A program made the translations under genes and the position numbers. Below the pieces are notes generated by a model. It did not search any database. It was not told the origin of the DNA and saw nothing but the letters and a program-made list of their open reading frames with translations. A DNA stretch of 64,000 bases, from the NCBI GenBank assembly GCA_019454045.1, contig SKCR01023398.1:1-64000 (forward strand), given 5' to 3'. This DNA comes from Zanthoxylum bungeanum. Taxonomy: Eukaryota; Streptophyta; Magnoliopsida; Sapindales; Rutaceae. Below, piece after piece: positions 35,976-46,229 of the stretch (position 1 is its first letter; each line of letters starts with the position of its first letter).

Positions 35976-36221
35976 GTTTTACTCTGGATATCTTCAAAAG
36001 TGCAATGATGAGTTGAATTTATAATACCTGAAAGGGGGAGTAAAAATAGCACAAGTATCTTCCAAAGGACGATTAGTAGCGAAATAGTAAAATAGATCGT
36101 GATAGTCAACAAGATCTGGATCCTGTCGGAGAAAATAAAAGAAAACAACAAAACAAATTACAATTATTAGCAAAAGACAAAGAGATATAATATTTACAAA
36201 AATAACGGGCTTGATTGACGT

Positions 36222-36782
36222 CTATGCGTCAGGGACAAGCTTCCCATCCAATTTTCTTATAAATTGGCAAACAGGGTCTTTTTGAGTCAGATTCCCGAGA
36301 CTTAACTGTTGTCTTTCTTTTTGAAATTGTGTATGTAATTTGCGAAAGGCTATGTGAACATGTCCACTGGGATGCGTCTCAAGAGTCGAAGATAGATCAT
36401 CTAAAGACTCCTTACTCAAGCCATCCCTAATGAATTTAATTTTGTCTTCTCGATTATCAGACACCATTCCTAAAGAACGACAACGAGTATTACAATTCCA
36501 ACGTGCACATTTGAAACAAACACCCATTTGCTTAGCTCTACGTTTCTTTGCATAGGTGCTTCTTCCAAATCCAGGTAAATAAGAATTACAAGACTCAGAA
36601 TACTCACCTGCTAAACGAATTCGTGCTTCGATTACCCAACAAATATCAGTAGGAATACCTTTGTTCATCAATAGTCTCATCCGTTCCAAGCGAGCTTTGT
36701 AAACTTTCATCAGAGATTTTTGAGGGAGAGAAGGAAATTGCTTGTGAAGATTTACGAGAGCTTCTTCCATCTTAATCTGCAA
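36222..36782 (-). CDS. Accessory ORF between integrase and LOG (unknown function)
   Basis: This is an intact 186-codon ORF of unknown function. It follows a polypyrimidine/GCAG splice-acceptor-like site, after which the ATG of MEEALVNL (fifth codon) is the likely start. It is basic and contains CFKCARWNCNTRC (C-x2-C-x4-C-x3-C, about residues 88-100), a possible zinc-binding cluster, preceded by a K/R-rich stretch (AKKRRAKQ). No membrane segment is visible, so it does not look like the env-like ORF of some Athila elements. Remnants of its 3' half survive in the multimer (around 10560-10690, 16550-16690 and 22590-22720), so it was part of the common ancestor. The best guess is a nucleic-acid-binding accessory protein. 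Confidence 0.7.
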   Translation of the reverse strand: MQIKMEEALVNLHKQFPSLPQKSLMKVYKARLERMRLLMNKGIPTDICWVIEARIRLAGEYSESCNSYLPGFGRSTYAKKRRAKQMGVCFKCARWNCNTRCRSLGMVSDNREDKIKFIRDGLSKESLDDLSSTLETHPSGHVHIAFRKLHTQFQKERQQLSLGNLTQKDPVCQFIRKLDGKLVPDA

Positions 36783-36899
36783 AAACTAAACACACAAAAT
36801 TAAATCACACAAAATCACAATATATACACAAATTGCATGGGTTGCCTCCCTGCGAGCGCTAAGTTTAAAGTCGTCAGCTAGACGTGACTTTTTGAACGT

Positions 36900-38335
36900 T
36901 TAGGCTGGATCTGAAAGTGTGACAGTTTCTTTTTGACGCTCCAACGGTTCTCCCCAATAATGCTTAACCCGCTGACTGTTAACTTTGAATGTGTTGTTGG
37001 TATTGGGATCCAGTAACTCAACAGCTCCATGTGGTAAAACCTGAGTGATCACAAATGGACCTGACCACCTTGATTTCAACTTTCCAGGGAAAAGTTTCAA
37101 CCTCGAGTTGTACAACAACACCTGTTGCCTTGGTTCCAACTGTCTGTGCACTATTTTTCGGTCATGCCATCTCTTGGTCTTTTCTTTGTACAGTCTGGCA
37201 TTCTCATAAGCCTGTAGGCGAAATTCCTCCAATTCATTGAGTTGGTGAAGTCTTTTCTCTCCTGCAGCTTGTGGATCAAAATTCAACTTCTTCAGTGCCC
37301 AGTACGCCTTGTGTTCAAGCTCAACTGGAAGATGGCATGCTTTCCCAAACACCAATCGATATGGTGACATACCAATGGGTGTCTTGTAAGCTGTACGATA
37401 GGCCCACAATGCATCATCCAATTTACAGACCAGTCCCTCCTTGTTGATCCAACGGTTCTTTCCAAGATTCTTTTGATTTCTCTATTTGAAACTTCAACCT
37501 GTCCATTTGACTGTGGATGGTAGGCTGTGGCAACCTTGTGAGTAACTCCGTATTTGGATAGAAGTGCATCAAAGTATTTGTTGCAGAAATGAGAGCCACC
37601 ATCGCTGATGATTGCTCGAGGTGTTCCAAACCGAGTGAAAATGTTCTTTTTCAGGAATTTGATCACCACTTTTGAATCATTGGATGGCAGTGCAATTGCT
37701 TCAACCCATTTGGAGACGTAGTCTACAGCAACCAATATGTACAGGTTTCCGAATGATGGAACAAAGGGTCCCATGAAATCAATACCCCACACATCAAATA
37801 TCTCAACTTCCAGAATGTTTTGCAATGGTCCTTCGTTTCTTCTCTCGAAATTCCCCATTCTCTGGCACCTGTCACATTGAAAAGCAAAAAGATAAGCATC
37901 TTTAAAAAGTGTAGGCCAGAACAAACCTGATTGAAGGACTTTTGCTGCAGTTTTGTTTCCGCTGAAGTGTCCGCCATATGGTGATGAATGACAGTGCTGC
38001 AAAACACTGTTGACCTCCTCCTGTGGAACACACCGTCTCAATAATTGATCAGCACACCGTTTGAACAGGTACGGCTCATCCCAGATATAGTGCTTGACTT
38101 CTTTGAAGAATTTCTTCCGTTGTTGAGTTGTCCATTCCAACGGCCATTTTCCTGACACAATGTAGTTGACATAGTCAGCATACCAAGGGGTATCTTGTTG
38201 TTTCATGGCAAATAGCTGTTCATCTGGAAAAGTTTCTTTGATTGACAGTTCTTTGCCAGCTGTTTCTCCATTCTCGATCCTCGATAAGTGATCTGCCACC
38301 TGGTTCTCTGTTCCTTTCCTGTCTCGAATCTCCAC
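36900..38335 (-). pseudogene. Integrase of the Athila-like element (one frameshift)
   Basis: This is the integrase region of pol. The N-terminal zinc-binding H/H/C/C pattern is visible ([11 protein letters not shown] ... CDRC). The catalytic core carries WGIDFMGPF (first Asp), ISDGGSHF (second Asp; DGG in place of the usual DNG) and [11 protein letters not shown] (Glu). The reading frame breaks near 37425 at a short A/T run. The rest, 36900-37421, starts [14 protein letters not shown] and includes the C-terminal domain (SRWSGPFVI). Integration of cDNA is the known role. An in-frame TGA at 38336-38338 separates it from the RT/RNase H ORF. Apart from these two lesions it is complete. Confidence 0.93.
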
Positions 38336-39952
38336 TCACGTCAATTCTTGCAGAAGAAGTATCCAACGGATCAATCTGGGTTTGGCATCTTTCTTCGCGA
38401 TCAGATATTTGATTGCTGAATGATCTGTGTAGACTACCACTTTGGGACCCAACAGATAAGAACGGAATTTGTCAAAAGCGAACACAACTGCAAGCAACTC
38501 CTTTTCAGTGGTTGTGTAGTTGAGTTGAGCTTCATTTAGAGTTCTGCTGGAGTAGTAAATGGTGTGGAAAATCTTTGCTTTGCGTTGTCCCAAAACTGCA
38601 CCTACAGCAAAATCACTAGCATCACACATTACTTCAAATGGAAGGGTCCAGTCTGGTGTTACAATGATGGGGGCAGAAACCAGCTTCTGTTTCAAGATCT
38701 CGAAGGCTTCATGGCATTCTTTGGTGAAGTTGAAAGGCACATCCTTTTCCAGAAGGTTGCAAAGAGGTTTTGCAATTTTGGAAAAGTCTTTGATAAATCT
38801 CCTGTAAAAACCTGCATGTCCAAGAAAACTCCGAATGCCTTTGACAGATGTTGGAGGAGGTAGTTTTTCAATTGTCTCGATCTTTGCTTTGTCTACCTCG
38901 ATTCCCTTTTGTGAGATCCGGTGTCCAAGAACAATGCCTTCCTGTACCATAAAGTGGCATTTCTCCCAATTGAGTACCAAGTTCGTGTCTTCACACCTTT
39001 GTAATACATGTTCAAGATTTTGCAAACAATGATCAAATGAATCTCCAAATACAGAAAAGTCATCCATGAAAACCTCCATACTCTGCTCCAACATATCTGA
39101 GAAAATGGCCATCATGCAACGCTGAAATGTGGCAGGGGCATTACATAGTCCAAATGGCATCCTGCGGAAAGCAAAAGTACCATAAGGACATGTAAATGTG
39201 GTTTTCTCCTGATCCTCTGGTGCAATGGAAATCTGATTGTATCCTGAATATCCATCCAAAAAGCAATAGAACTCATGTCCCGCCAATCTGTCTAACATCT
39301 GGTCAATGAATGGCAGCGGAAAATGGTCCTTTCTGGTGGCTTTGTTCAGCTTACGGTAGTCCATGCATACTCTCCATCCAGTCACCGTTCTTGTCGGAAT
39401 TAACTCATTCTTTTCATTGGTGATCACAGTAATTCCTCCTTTCTTCGGCACACATTGCATAGGACTCACCCAACTGCTGTCTGAAATGGGATAAATGATG
39501 CCAGCATCCAACCATTTGATGATTTCTTTCTTCACGACTTCCTTCATGATTGGATTGAGTCTCCGTTGATGCTCCACAGTGGGTTTGTACTCATCGTTCA
39601 TCAAGATTTTGTGCATGCAAAATGATGGACTAATGCCTCGAATGTCTGCTATAGTCCAACCAATGGCTTTCTTGTGCTCTCGCAATACTCTCAGCAACTT
39701 TTCTTCCTGTTCCAATGTTAGCGACGAAGAAATTATAACAGGTAATTCAGAAGAGTTTCCAAGAAATGCATACCTGAGATGGCTCGGGAGTAACTTCAGT
39801 TCTAGCTGCGGTGGTTCTTCAATCGAGGGTTTGATTCGGTCTGTCTTTGGAAGTTCCAAACTTTCAATTGGTTGTGTCACTTTGAAACGAAACGGCTTGT
39901 CAAGATAGTTGATACATTCCATAATTTCAGCATCAAGCTCACTGTCAGACAT
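38336..39952 (-). CDS. Reverse transcriptase and RNase H of the Athila-like element
   Basis: A 538-codon open segment of pol. RT motifs in order: CVDYRKLN-type ([12 protein letters not shown]), [32 protein letters not shown], and FMDDFSVFG as the catalytic YxDD-type box (FMDD). A thumb/connection follows ([27 protein letters not shown]). RNase H follows with [27 protein letters not shown] and [10 protein letters not shown], giving the D-E-D catalytic residues. The ORF begins out of frame with the protease segment (frame change around 39990) and ends at a stop at 38336-38338. All core motifs are intact. Confidence 0.95.
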   Translation of the reverse strand: MSDSELDAEIMECINYLDKPFRFKVTQPIESLELPKTDRIKPSIEEPPQLELKLLPSHLRYAFLGNSSELPVIISSSLTLEQEEKLLRVLREHKKAIGWTIADIRGISPSFCMHKILMNDEYKPTVEHQRRLNPIMKEVVKKEIIKWLDAGIIYPISDSSWVSPMQCVPKKGGITVITNEKNELIPTRTVTGWRVCMDYRKLNKATRKDHFPLPFIDQMLDRLAGHEFYCFLDGYSGYNQISIAPEDQEKTTFTCPYGTFAFRRMPFGLCNAPATFQRCMMAIFSDMLEQSMEVFMDDFSVFGDSFDHCLQNLEHVLQRCEDTNLVLNWEKCHFMVQEGIVLGHRISQKGIEVDKAKIETIEKLPPPTSVKGIRSFLGHAGFYRRFIKDFSKIAKPLCNLLEKDVPFNFTKECHEAFEILKQKLVSAPIIVTPDWTLPFEVMCDASDFAVGAVLGQRKAKIFHTIYYSSRTLNEAQLNYTTTEKELLAVVFAFDKFRSYLLGPKVVVYTDHSAIKYLIAKKDAKPRLIRWILLLQELT

Positions 39953-40935
39953 GTTGGTGATGCAAGCTTCAAGTTTATCTGTGGGAATTGTATCAGTATC
40001 TTAATGATACTATCAACAATATCAATTCTGAAACATTCTTCTTCCTTTTCATCGCTCGGGAATTTCATGGCTTTGAAAACATTGAAAGTAACTTCTTGGT
40101 CCTGAACTTTCATGGTTAGTTCTCCTTTTTGTACGTCAATCACAGTTCTCCCTGTAGCCAAGAATGGTCTCCCAAGAATGATAGGAACATCTTTGTCTTC
40201 TTCCATGTCAAGGATAATGAAATCAGCTGGGAGAATGAGTTTGTCAACTTTCACCAACACATCTTCAACCACTCCTCTTGGAAATGCGAGCGTTCGATCG
40301 GCAAGTTGCAAAGAGACAGAGGTAGGCATTGCTTCTCCAATCTGTAGTTTCCTGTAAATAGAAAAAGGCATCAAGTTAACACTAGCACCTAAATCACATA
40401 AAGCCTTACCGATGTAATGTTCTCCAATGGTGCACGGGACTGTGAAACTGCCAGGATCTTTCAACTTCTGGGGTAGTTTCCTCTGAATGATGGCACTGCA
40501 TTCTTCCGTCAATGCTACTGTCTCGTAATCTCCCAATCTTCGTTTTCGTGAAAGAATATCTTTCATGAATTTGACATAGCTGGGCATTTGTTCCAAGGCT
40601 TCTGCAAATGGGATGTTGATGTGCAGCTTTTTGAATACTTCCAGGAATCGAGCAAACTGCTTGTCCAGTTTGTTTTTCTGAAGACGCTGAGGAAAAGGTG
40701 GAGGTGGAGTAATCTGTTCTTTTTCCTTTGCTTCTTTTTCCTCCATCTGTTGCTCTGCTTCTTTTGGAACATCTTCAATGGTTGCCTTGATTCCAACATC
40801 TTTGTTGATTTCAGTACCACTTTTCAAGGTGATGGCTTGACATTGCTCCTTCCCTCGGTTCCTTGGATTCGGTTTCTGTATTGCTGGGAAGATTTCCTGG
40901 TGGTCTGTAACTCTGAGCATTGGCCAGTTGTCCAA
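39877..40935 (-). pseudogene. Protease region of the Athila-like element
   Basis: This 352-codon open segment carries the retroviral-type aspartic protease of Athila lineages. ALCDLGASVNLMPFS holds the active-site Asp in DLGA context. LPADFIILDMEED and PIILGRPFLATG form the flap and second conserved block. It overlaps gag by about 125 bp in another frame. The change of frame near 40870, inside the sequence that normally links gag to protease, reads as a lesion rather than programmed frameshifting. A second frame change around 39990 leads into RT. Confidence 0.85.
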
Positions 40936-42202
40936 TCTGATTTTCCAGTGCTTTGATAGAAGCTGATTGGTTCTGAATCATAGCATCGTATTTTTTTAAC
41001 TGAGCCAGCACTTCTGCCATTACTGGTTCTTTTTCATGCTCCTGGCCTTTGTTATGTTGCTGGAATACAGGTGGTGGATTGTTCTGTTGCTGAAATCCTG
41101 GTGGTGGATTGTTCCTTTGTCCAGAATTGTTGCTCCATGAAAAATTGGGATGATTCCTCCACCCTGGGTTGTAGGTGTTGGAATATGGATTGTTCCCCTG
41201 TCTGTTGAAATTGTTGACATAATTCACCGTTTCTTCAGGTTGAGTTGGCTCTGGTGCTCCTCCATATGTTGAACTTGTTGCTCCAATATTGCTTTGAGTG
41301 TTGAGAGTCTCCATGAATTTGCATATCTGGTCCAGTTTGGCACTAACTGCTGTGTTGGCTCCAACTTCATAAATTCCTGCAATTCTTTGAATCAAGCTCC
41401 TTTCTGTTGGCCACAAGGAATTGTTATTGGCCATCTCTTCGATTAGGTCCCAGGCTTGATCTTCTCCTTTTGACATCAAAGCTCCTCCAGCAGCAGCATC
41501 AATAGTGGTTCTCATCAATCCAGAAAGTCCATTATAGAAAGTTTGGACTTGAAGCCATTTTGGAATCTCATGGTGAGGACATTTCCGGAGCAGATCTTTG
41601 TATCTTTCCCAAGCTTCGTACAGAGATTCTGAATCTTGCTGCACAAAGGATGTGATGTCATTCCTCAACTTTGCAGTTCTGGCTGGTGGAAAGTATTTTG
41701 CAAGGAATTTGGTGGCTAGAGTGTTCCATGTTGTGATGGAACCAGCTGATAGTGAATGTAGCCAGGCCTTTGCTCTGTCTTTCAAGGAATATGGAAAAAC
41801 CCGCAGTCTCATTGCTTCTTCTGATGCTCGGTTGTAATTGAAAGTGCCACAAACTTCCAGGAAGTTGCTGATGTGGGCATTAGGATCTTCAATTGCATTC
41901 CCCCCAAACTGAACTGACTGCTGAATCATCTGAATGCAAGTTTTGATGTCACCTGCATTTGCTGGTAAGGGAGGAAGTACAATACAGGAAATGAGGCCAT
42001 CTACCACTGGAATGGTTCTGTCTCGAATGGGAATTGGTGGTGCAACCTCCAAAGGTTCAGGTTCCATGTTAACTAAAGCTTCTTGGCCTTCTCGCCTATC
42101 CCTTCTCAACTGTCTGATAGTTCTTTCAATCTCTGGGTCAAGCGGTCGGATTTCAAAGCTTCTGACTCGTCTCATTAAGTGTATGAGAACCTGAAAACAC
42201 AA
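40811..42202 (-). CDS. Gag of the Athila-like element
   Basis: 463-codon open segment; the likely start is the internal MRRVRSFEIRP rather than the first ATG. The retrotransposon gag domain spans about residues 105-230 (FLEVCGTFNYN, LKDRAKAWLHSL, FLAKYFPPARTAKLRNDI, ESLYEAWERYKDLLRKCPHH), which is the Athila pattern. A low-complexity N/P/Q/G segment follows (about 325-395), then a coiled-coil-like segment (AEVLAQLKKYDAMIQNQSAS). No canonical CCHC zinc knuckle is visible, unlike the remnant in the multimer. The final residues are out of frame because of a frameshift near 40870. Confidence 0.93.
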   Translation of the reverse strand: MCFQVLIHLMRRVRSFEIRPLDPEIERTIRQLRRDRREGQEALVNMEPEPLEVAPPIPIRDRTIPVVDGLISCIVLPPLPANAGDIKTCIQMIQQSVQFGGNAIEDPNAHISNFLEVCGTFNYNRASEEAMRLRVFPYSLKDRAKAWLHSLSAGSITTWNTLATKFLAKYFPPARTAKLRNDITSFVQQDSESLYEAWERYKDLLRKCPHHEIPKWLQVQTFYNGLSGLMRTTIDAAAGGALMSKGEDQAWDLIEEMANNNSLWPTERSLIQRIAGIYEVGANTAVSAKLDQICKFMETLNTQSNIGATSSTYGGAPEPTQPEETVNYVNNFNRQGNNPYSNTYNPGWRNHPNFSWSNNSGQRNNPPPGFQQQNNPPPVFQQHNKGQEHEKEPVMAEVLAQLKKYDAMIQNQSASIKALENQIGQLANAQSYRPPGNLPSNTETESKEPREGAMSSHHLEKWY

Positions 42203-42285
42203 GAAAACGAAAACAATAAGTAAAAAGAAAAATTAAATACAAGTAACGAAACTAACCCGTAAACTAATAATGAAAGATAAATAAG

Positions 42286-42303
42286 TCCCCGGCAACGGCG
42301 CCA
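42286..42303 (-). other. Primer-binding site of the Athila-like element
   Basis: Minus strand TGGCGCCGTTGCCGGGGA, six bases from the LTR end. Same PBS as in the multimer. Confidence 0.9.
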
Positions 42304-42309
42304 AAAACT

Positions 42310-44387
42310 TGACCGGCGTAAACACACACGTATAACGCAAGCGCACGTATCGTTCAAGTAGTATAAAAAGTATCGATCCCACGAGGACTTAAAACCTTTT
42401 TGTTATTAATTTATGGGGCCAACTGATTACCAGTATCTAACAGGTTGTTTGATTGATTGATTTGAAATGACGATGATTCTAAATTTAAAACAAGTAAATA
42501 AAATTGCTTAAAAGTAGGTTGAGAAAAATCCAAATTTATAAAAACTATCCAGGGTTGTGATTAATTCCAATATTATTTAGAAGATGAAGTGGTTATCTTA
42601 AAGTGGGTAATATATTGATTTATTAACCTGGAACACTAATTTATGTAAAAGCCTCTTCCGATGGTCAATTTCAAATACCTAGTATAATCCAATTGAACCA
42701 TATGTCTATGTCAACCAAATTACCTAGATTCATTAAGATTAAGTTCCAATTATGGCTACCCCCGCCCGACAGGTATATTCCTATCCTGTAAGGAAATCTA
42801 TTAAAAGGGTTATCTATCCTCAAGGAAGATCGTGGGTTATTGAGTCTAAGGTCTTAAACTTAAAATCCCTATGTCTAGTTCATTTTAAGTTTACCTAATC
42901 AATTTTATTAATGGCCAGTTAATAAAAAGCATTAAGATTAAGACTCAATAAATAAATCTTTAAATTACCCAACCTATAATCTAACCCCTTATAAACCGGT
43001 TATATTGAAATTCATCACAACCCTAGATACTAACTTAGTTACAATACATAGCTATGGCTAATGAAAACTTAAAAGACATAAAATAAAAATGCTAAAAAGT
43101 AACTGCGAGAAAGTAAAAGCGGGAAAGTAAATGAAAATAAACTGCCAAGATAAAAGGAATTACTTTTACTAATTACTAACTTAGATATCTCCCTTAGTAT
43201 AACATAATCACTTGTGAGATTAAAACCAACCGACCATATAGGCGGTATCCTGATTAAGTCAAGTTAAGTCCGACCAGCCATAAAGGCGGTAAAATTTGTC
43301 CATGAACTTGCCATGTAGGCGATAAAGAAATAACCAGCCATAAAGGCGGAACCAAAATTAAATTACCAACCGACCAATCTGGCGGTATCCTTGCTTAGTC
43401 AGGTTTAACAGTTTAAATTAAATAGCCCACCGACCAATATAGCGGTATTCCTTTTTAAGTCAAATTTTAGAATAGTGAATATGTTGTGTCTAAGGGAGAT
43501 TAATCTAAGATAGTAACAGTAAAAGAATTACCTTTCACCTCGGCAGAGGAAGTTACCTCCTCATGGTTGAAAAATAAAAACTGAAAAAGTAAAGAAAGGA
43601 AAGTGTTATGCGTAAAAGTAAATTACGGAAAGTAAAACTGAAAAGTAAAGAAAAGAAAGTGCGAAAGTGAAAATTAATTACTGAAAACTAAAAATAAACA
43701 AACTAGATACAATCTTTTTATTTTTTCATTAAGGATTTCAAAGAAGAAAGTATGAATTTTACAAATGAAATGGCTTGGTATTTATAGGCAAAATTTTGCC
43801 ACCATCAAATCACAATCAATTTTCTCCACTAATTACTCCACCAAATCCATAATTGCTCCAATAATTTCTTATCTTGTTTGGTGTTGATTTGATAATTTTT
43901 ATTAATTATTAATTAATTAATATTTTGCTTTGAAAATGATTGATAATGACTTTTAATAATTACACTCCACACACTTCTGGATGGTTCATCAATTTCGGTC
44001 ATGAAATCTTCAGAATTCGAAAATATTTTCTCTCTTTCAAAGTTGTAGATCTTTGAGTCTTCTTTAATCTGGCACTTGAATCAGCTCAATCCGATATCTG
44101 AGTAAAAAGTTATGCCCAACATACGACAGATGTGCAAAACTGGAATTTCCAAAACTGCACTTCGTCAAAACGCCCTTTCAAATTTCCAATCTCCAAAATT
44201 AATATATCAAGTCCAATAATTGCCCTTATTTGATCCACATTTCGTCCTAAATGATTTCATTGAGTCCCGATATTATTTTATCTGCAAAATAAAACTAAAA
44301 CACATCAAAACATTCATCAAACCCGAGAAACTAAACAAAATATTAAGTAAAAGGGGCGGTAAATATTGATATATTTTCCGCTCATCA
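42310..44387 (-). repeat. 5' LTR of the Athila-like element
   Basis: Near-identical twin of 32188-34264. Minus-strand TATA box CCTATAAATACC near 43780. The short ORFs inside are not genes. Confidence 0.95.
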
Positions 44388-44760
44388 CATGTGATGCGGC
44401 ATACTACCGGCATATGAGATTCCGGGATAGGAACTTAGTAGGCCTGTTGTGTTGCCGTAACCATTGCGGAATGACTCCGGCTTCTACCCTTCGAGAAGTA
44501 GTCCACGCCAACAACTATAAAGCGATGTCTGTTCGACGCATTCGGCGGCCGAATTTCTTTTCTCCGATATATCTATTCCCCATGGCGGAGAAAGGCCAAC
44601 GGTTCTGACAACCCGTGCACTCTGTGTGCGGCAAATGATTCAATTCCCATGCGCTTGAAAAATCATGGAAGTGTTTCACCAGTTTCGCGCAGTCAGCTTC
44701 CATGGTTGAACCAGTAAAAGCCTTGCCCCTCAACAATCTTGCGGGACAAGTTCATCCGTT
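44388..44760 (-). pseudogene. Integrase N-terminal half of the Tat-lineage element
   Basis: On the minus strand: TMEADCAKLVKHFHDF, a degraded HHCC zinc finger ending CTGCQNRWPFSAMG, then the first catalytic region (VGVDYFSKG) and a broken stretch with a stop (TATQQAY*). The reading continues at 32187 across the 12.2-kb insertion. Non-functional. Confidence 0.8.
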
Positions 44761-45094
44761 CATAAATGTGGGTTCCACACATTCCAGCATGTGCACTTCT
44801 TCCATTATCCTCTGAGCTTCTTCCTCCCTCAAAATTTTCAGCTGAATCCATTGGCCTGCCTCTTAGAGTTCTCCCTTCAGACTCACATACTGAGAGGCCA
44901 ACTTCTGAATGGCGATTCCTGTCTTTCTGTTAGCCTTCTTCTGGGAGCTCCCCATATTCCAGATTCCTTTGAATATTCATGATACCAAGGTTTTCCATCG
45001 TTGACCTCTATTTCCAAGATCGCTCAATCTCATAAACAGGCTTAATCGCCGTCGTCAACACCAGTGGTCTCATCACCAATTTCTCTGGATTCTC

Positions 45095-45918
45095 CTAGGT
45101 TGCGGCTAGCGTCGCCAATGCATCTGCCATCTGATTGTCTTCCAGCGGCAAGTGCTGAAATTTGCAGTTAGGGATAGCCTGTGCTAGGTTTCTGAAGTGG
45201 AATAAGTACGGCTTTAACCGTTCTTCCTTTAACTCCCATTCTCTCTGCATCTGTCGGATCACCAACATTGAATCTCCATAAACTTCAACATTCCTAGCTC
45301 TCAAGGCTATCAATGCGGTCAAACCAAATGCACATGCTTCGTATTCAGCCATGTTATTAGTTACTCCGAATGTTAGCCTCTTGGCCATAGGTAGGGTCTC
45401 TCCCTCAGGGGTTACTATCACAATACCGATACCGGCTCCTTTGTAGTTCACGGCTCCATCAAAGTACATTTTCCATCCTTGGACTGCTATCGCTTGGATT
45501 TCTTCTTCGGGGAACTCAAACTTGTACTGGTCTCCTTCAACAGGTTGCAATGCCAAGAACTCTGCCACGGTTCGCCCTTTGATCACCTTGGACGTGAGGT
45601 ACTCAATGTCAAATTCAGTCAGCAATACTAACCATCTGCCCAGCTTTCCAACTAATGAAGGTACTGAATGCAAGTATATCAAAGGATTCTCATTTGCGAC
45701 CACTTGGATCCTGTAGGATTGAAAGTAATGACGCAATTTTCTGAATGCACATACTACTGCTAGACAAATCTTCTCCACTTCCTGGTAGCGGCTTCATACG
45801 GCAGCAACTTCTTACTAAGGTAGTAGACAGCATGTTCTACCCCTGTCCCATCAGCTTGTACCATCATCGCCCCCAGCGCTTCAGGTTCAATAGCTAGATA
45901 AAGTACCAAAGGCCTACC
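45095..45918 (-). pseudogene. RNase H and second (archaeal-type) RNase H of the Tat-lineage element
   Basis: From 45918 down, the frame reads a Gypsy RNase H (LYLAIEPEALGAMMVQ, YYLSKKLLPYE), breaks near 45780, and continues in 45095-45778 (227 codons). That segment finishes RNase H (AVVCAFRKLRHYFQSY, SLVGKLGRWLVLLTEFDI) and then has a second, archaeal-type RNase H: WKMYFDGAVNYKGAGIGI, NNMAEYEACAFGL, VEVYGDSMLVIRQ and DALATLA. A dual RNase H before integrase is diagnostic of the Tat (Ogre/Retand) lineage. The pseudogene has lost the rest of RT upstream. Confidence 0.92.
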
Positions 45919-46125
45919 CTATCTCGGAGGTTTCATAACAGGAGGCTTCACCAAATATTCCCTGATTCTGTCGAATGCTTCCTGACACTGCTCGTTCCAT
46001 TTTACCGGCTGATCTTTCCTCAACAATTTGAAGATGGGCTCACACACTGACGTCAACTTTGCAATGAACCGACTGATATACTGGATTTTCCCAAGGAATG
46101 CTCTGACTTCTTTTTTCCTAACCCA
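45919..46125 (-). pseudogene. C-terminal piece of reverse transcriptase, Tat-lineage element
   Basis: Encodes KKEVRAFLGKIQYISRFI and KLLRKDQPVKWNEQCQEAF, the RT thumb/connection of Gypsy elements. Upstream of 46125 the match stops at a run of atgcatg/gatgcat words (46135-46185), beyond which LTR-like sequence begins. The catalytic RT, protease and gag are thus deleted. Confidence 0.85.
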
Positions 46126-46229
46126 ACGGGTATCTATGATGCATGTATGTATGAGATGCATGAGATGTATGCGATGCATGGAATATATAGGTCGGCCTAT
46201 TATCATTTTAAAGTATTCAATCACACCAT

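Larger units (their letters stand above)
32188..44387 (-). mobile_element. Athila-like Gypsy LTR retrotransposon with gag-pol, accessory ORF and LOG gene
   Basis: The two LTRs (42310-44387 as 5' LTR and 32188-34264 as 3' LTR; 2078 and 2077 bp) are nearly identical, which marks a young insertion. Order on the minus strand: 5' LTR, PBS 42286-42303, gag, protease, RT, RNase H, integrase, a 186-codon accessory ORF, a LOG coding sequence, polypurine tract 34265-34280, 3' LTR. The gag-pol sequence and the tRNA-Asp-type PBS place it in or near the Athila lineage. It lies inside the integrase gene of a Tat-type element. The flanks do not show a perfect 5-bp site duplication (ccagg against catgt). Three frameshifts and one stop interrupt gag-pol as given. 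Confidence 0.95.
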
